Shown here in pieces: positions 61,259-64,000 of a stretch of DNA of 64,000 nucleotides. The DNA comes from Gari tellinella (Eukaryota > Mollusca > Bivalvia > Cardiida > Psammobiidae). The notes beneath the pieces are model-generated. The model saw only the letters and a list, made by a program, of their open reading frames with translations, was not told where the DNA came from and made no database searches. The stretch is taken from contig OV277867.1 of the NCBI GenBank assembly GCA_922989275.2, positions 8,060,001 through 8,124,000 on the forward strand, in the 5' to 3' direction. The position numbers and the translations under genes are program-made. The stretch's first letter is position 1. Each line of letters starts with the position of its first letter.

Positions 61259-64000
61259 TAAAATGTCCTTCAGTAAAGCTTTGGTTTCTGTACGGACATG
61301 CGCCTGTTGCATATTGAACAAAGTATAGCATAATGCATAAAAACATTTGTGGGAGTTATGTGCAAAGACTGAGATCCGAAACAAAAGTGTAAACGATTTA
61401 GTGCTTAAACTTACAAACATTTAAATAATTTATTTGCTTCTAAAATAGATAGATTCGAGAATATATTGACAAAAATCTCTGCTGAATAAGTAAAATAAAT
61501 AAGTGTTACCTGTTTTCATCCATGTACATTATTATATCATTTGTATGGTAATGCATAACACAATGATTGGAATGGTAAATTATGATATACTATTTAATAC
61601 ACCCAGTGGTAGATATATGGTAGTGCATGGGGCAATATTTAATATACCTAATAGCAGATATGTGGTAAAGCATAACGCAATATTAAATAAAATATAGTAT
61701 TATGCAGAAATAATGACATAACATATATCATGCCACGTTTTAATATACTCAGTGGATGTGCACTAAATCATAGTTAAGCATGAGATATGTTAGATATTAT
61801 GTGGTAATGCATGACACACTATTTGGTATAACTAATGATAGATATAAATTATGGTAAAGCATGACGCAATGTTTAATATACCAAATAAGAAATATGTGGT
61901 TACGCACTATGCAATATTTAATAGACAGTACTATGTTGTAGATATATTGTAAACCATTACATAATATTTTATATACCATAATTCAGATAAACGATAAAGC
62001 ATATGACACAATATTCAATTTAAATTAGATAGTAGATATATGGTTAAATATGACACACTTTTTAATATACTCAATGATAGATATATTGAAATCATGACAA
62101 AACATTTAATATACCCAATAGTAGATATGTGGTAAAGCATGGCGCAATATTTAATATACTAAAATGAAGATATATGGTAACACATGACACACTATCTCAT
62201 ATACTATGTAGAAGATATGGTAATGTTGAATATACCATAATGCAGAAATACGGTACAGCACGACCAAATACTTAATATGCCTAAAGATAGATATGTGATA
62301 AAGCATGACCCGCCACGTGTGAGAAACGTGTGAGAAATTCTGAATCGGTGAGTGTTTTCAAGAGAAATCTCGAAACACTATTTTTCAGAAAATTTGACTC
62401 GTGGTTTAAGTAAATACGTGAACAAGAATATTTGTCAGTCTTCTTTATATATAGAGATAGTACTGCTATGTGTACTTTGCTTGTATTGATTGTTCATTGT
62501 TATTTATCACTCGTTGAATATACTATGTGTTAATCAAATTAATCAGTTTCAGTTTCAATTAAAATGTCCTTCAGTAAAGCTTTGGTTTCTGTACGGACAT
62601 GCGCCTGTTGCATATTGAACAAAGTATAGCATAATGCATAAAAACATTTGTGGGAGTTATGTGCAAAGACTGAGATCCGAAACAAAAGTGTAAACGATTT
62701 AGTGCTTAAACTTACAAACATTTAAATAATTTATTTGCTTCTAAAATAGATAGATTCGAGAATATATTGACAAAAATCTCTGCTGAATAAGTAAAATAAA
62801 TAAGTGTTACCTGTTTTCATCCATGTACATTATTATATCATTTGTATGGTAATGCATAACACAATGATTGGAATGGTAAATTATGATATACTATTTAATA
62901 CACCCAGTGGTAGATATATGGTAGTGCATGGGGCAATATTTAATATACATAATAGCAGATATGTGGTAAAGCATAACGCAATATTAAATAAAATATAGTA
63001 TTATGCAGAAATAATGACATAACATATATCATTCCACGTTTTAATATACTCAGTGGATGTGCACTAAATCATAGTTAAGCATGAGATATGTTAGATATTA
63101 TGTGGTAATGCATGACACACTATTTGGTATAACTAATGATAGATATAAATTATGGTAAAGCATGACGCAATGTTTAATATACCAAATAAGAAATATGTGG
63201 TTACGCACTATGCAATATTTAATAGACAGTACTATGTTGTAGATATATTGTAAACCATTACATAATATTTTATATACCATAATTCAGATAAACGATAAAG
63301 CATATGACACAATATTCAATTTAAATTAGATAGTAGATATATGGTTAAATATGACACACTTTTTAATATACTCAATGATAGATATAACGAAATCATGACA
63401 AAACATTTAATATACCAAATAGTAGATATGTGGTAAAGCATGGCGCAATATTTAATATACTAAAATGAAGATATATGGTAACACATGACACACTATCTCA
63501 TATACTATGTAGAAGATATGGTAATGTTGAATATACCATAATGCAGAAATACGGTACAGCACGACCAAATACTTAATATGCCTAAAGATAGATATGTGAT
63601 AAAGCATGACCCGCCACGTGTGAGAAACGTGTGAGAAATTCTGAATCGGTGAGTGTTTTCAAGAGAAATCTCGAAACACTATTTTTCAGAAAATTTGACT
63701 CGTGGTTTAAGTAAATACGTGAACAAGAATATTTGTCAGTCTTCTTTATATATAGAGATAGTACTGCTATGTGTACTTTGCTTGTATTGATTGTTCATTG
63801 TTATTTATCACTCGTTGAATATACTATGTGTTAATCAAATTAATCAGTTTCAGTTTCAATTAAAATGTCCTTCAGTAAAGCTTTGGTTTCTGTACGGACA
63901 TGCGCCTGTTGCATATTGAACAAAGTATAGCATAATGCATAAAAACATTTGTGGGAGTTATGTGCAAAGACTGAGATCCGAAACAAAAGTGTAAACGATT
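61027..64000 (+). repeat. 1301-bp tandem array containing the LINE 3' end
   Basis: Units start at GTGTGAGAAATTC: 61027, 62328 and 63629, a constant 1301-bp period; the third runs off the window. Each holds the last ~28 codons of the RT plus its 3' end, then 61500-62300-type sequence. Units 1 and 2 differ at only a handful of bases by eye. Junctions carry an 11-bp local repeat (ACGTGTGAGAA twice at 62316-62336). Confidence 0.92.
61540..62307 (+). repeat. ~45-bp AT-rich minisatellite inside the 1301-bp unit
   Basis: Units such as AGATATATGGTAGTGCATG plus CAATATTTAATATACC recur about every 45 bp with many changes; repeated in the second unit at 62841-63608. No gene supported. Confidence 0.7.

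Overview
The window looks like intergenic DNA from an animal nucleus, most likely a marine mollusc and possibly a heterodont bivalve. That assignment is an inference from the TE types, the many ACATGTA/TACATGTA tracts and the AT-rich background; no species marker was checked. I see no intact protein-coding host gene. Nearly everything recognisable is a non-autonomous DNA transposon (MITE), a palindromic foldback, a satellite, a decayed tRNA-like sequence or a dead LINE fragment.

Family letters used in the entries are my own. A: CAGTGGAGAA termini next to TA, about 246 bp, 47 full, nested or decayed copies. In A, '+' means the CCCGTTTAAACGCAAACG half is on the left. B: TTAA then CCC(C/T)TTCACT. 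C: TTAA then CCCTTTACCC. D: TTAA then CTCTTT. E: CAGGGCTCCAGATAAGGGG. G: CAGTGGTAAATACGC. M: CAGGGGCCCGTTTTAC. N: CAGCGCTCCCTCT next to TA. O, P, Q, S, T, U: foldbacks. R: CAGGGCTGCCAT. V: CGAGGG next to TA with long TIRs. X: TTAA then GGTGTCGGCCTGGTC. Y: TTAA then CCCTAACTCT. Z: GGCCAAATAAAAA with TTA duplications.

Layout. 1-20.2 kb: dense A/B/C/D/E/O/P/R copies, several nested, plus element X carrying what looks like a captured exon. 18.76-20.2 kb: diverged ~180-bp satellite with repeated AAGATGGCGGC boxes. 20.2-23 kb: sparse, with a Thr-type tRNA-like cloverleaf and nuclear-receptor-like half-sites. 23-41.7 kb: the densest A/B region, including a 225/229-bp alternating satellite (25.6-27.0 kb), a TGACGTCA-bearing tandem repeat (29.1-30.1 kb), long-TIR element V (31.4-32.4 kb) and M elements nested in A (38.6-39.9 kb). 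42.0-43.7 kb: 106-bp satellite and an ACATGTA-rich minisatellite. 45-51.7 kb: more A copies and a triple nest (A in Z in E). 54.2-58.4 kb: 78-bp satellite. 60.0-61.3 kb: 3' half of a dead CR1/Jockey-type non-LTR retrotransposon, whose 3' end lies in a 1301-bp tandem array running off the window.

The most striking theme is modular. One hairpin (arm GCAAACAGTTTGGA then CC, GATCAGACGCCG and a 3-6 nt loop), or a clear relative, sits in the centre of elements with at least five unrelated kinds of terminus. A second hairpin (arm AAGCAGGTTGAAAGTAAAGC) is likewise shared by TTAA elements, CAGGGCTGCC elements and a satellite. Arms in different copies change together, so the palindromes are being kept or repaired as palindromes.
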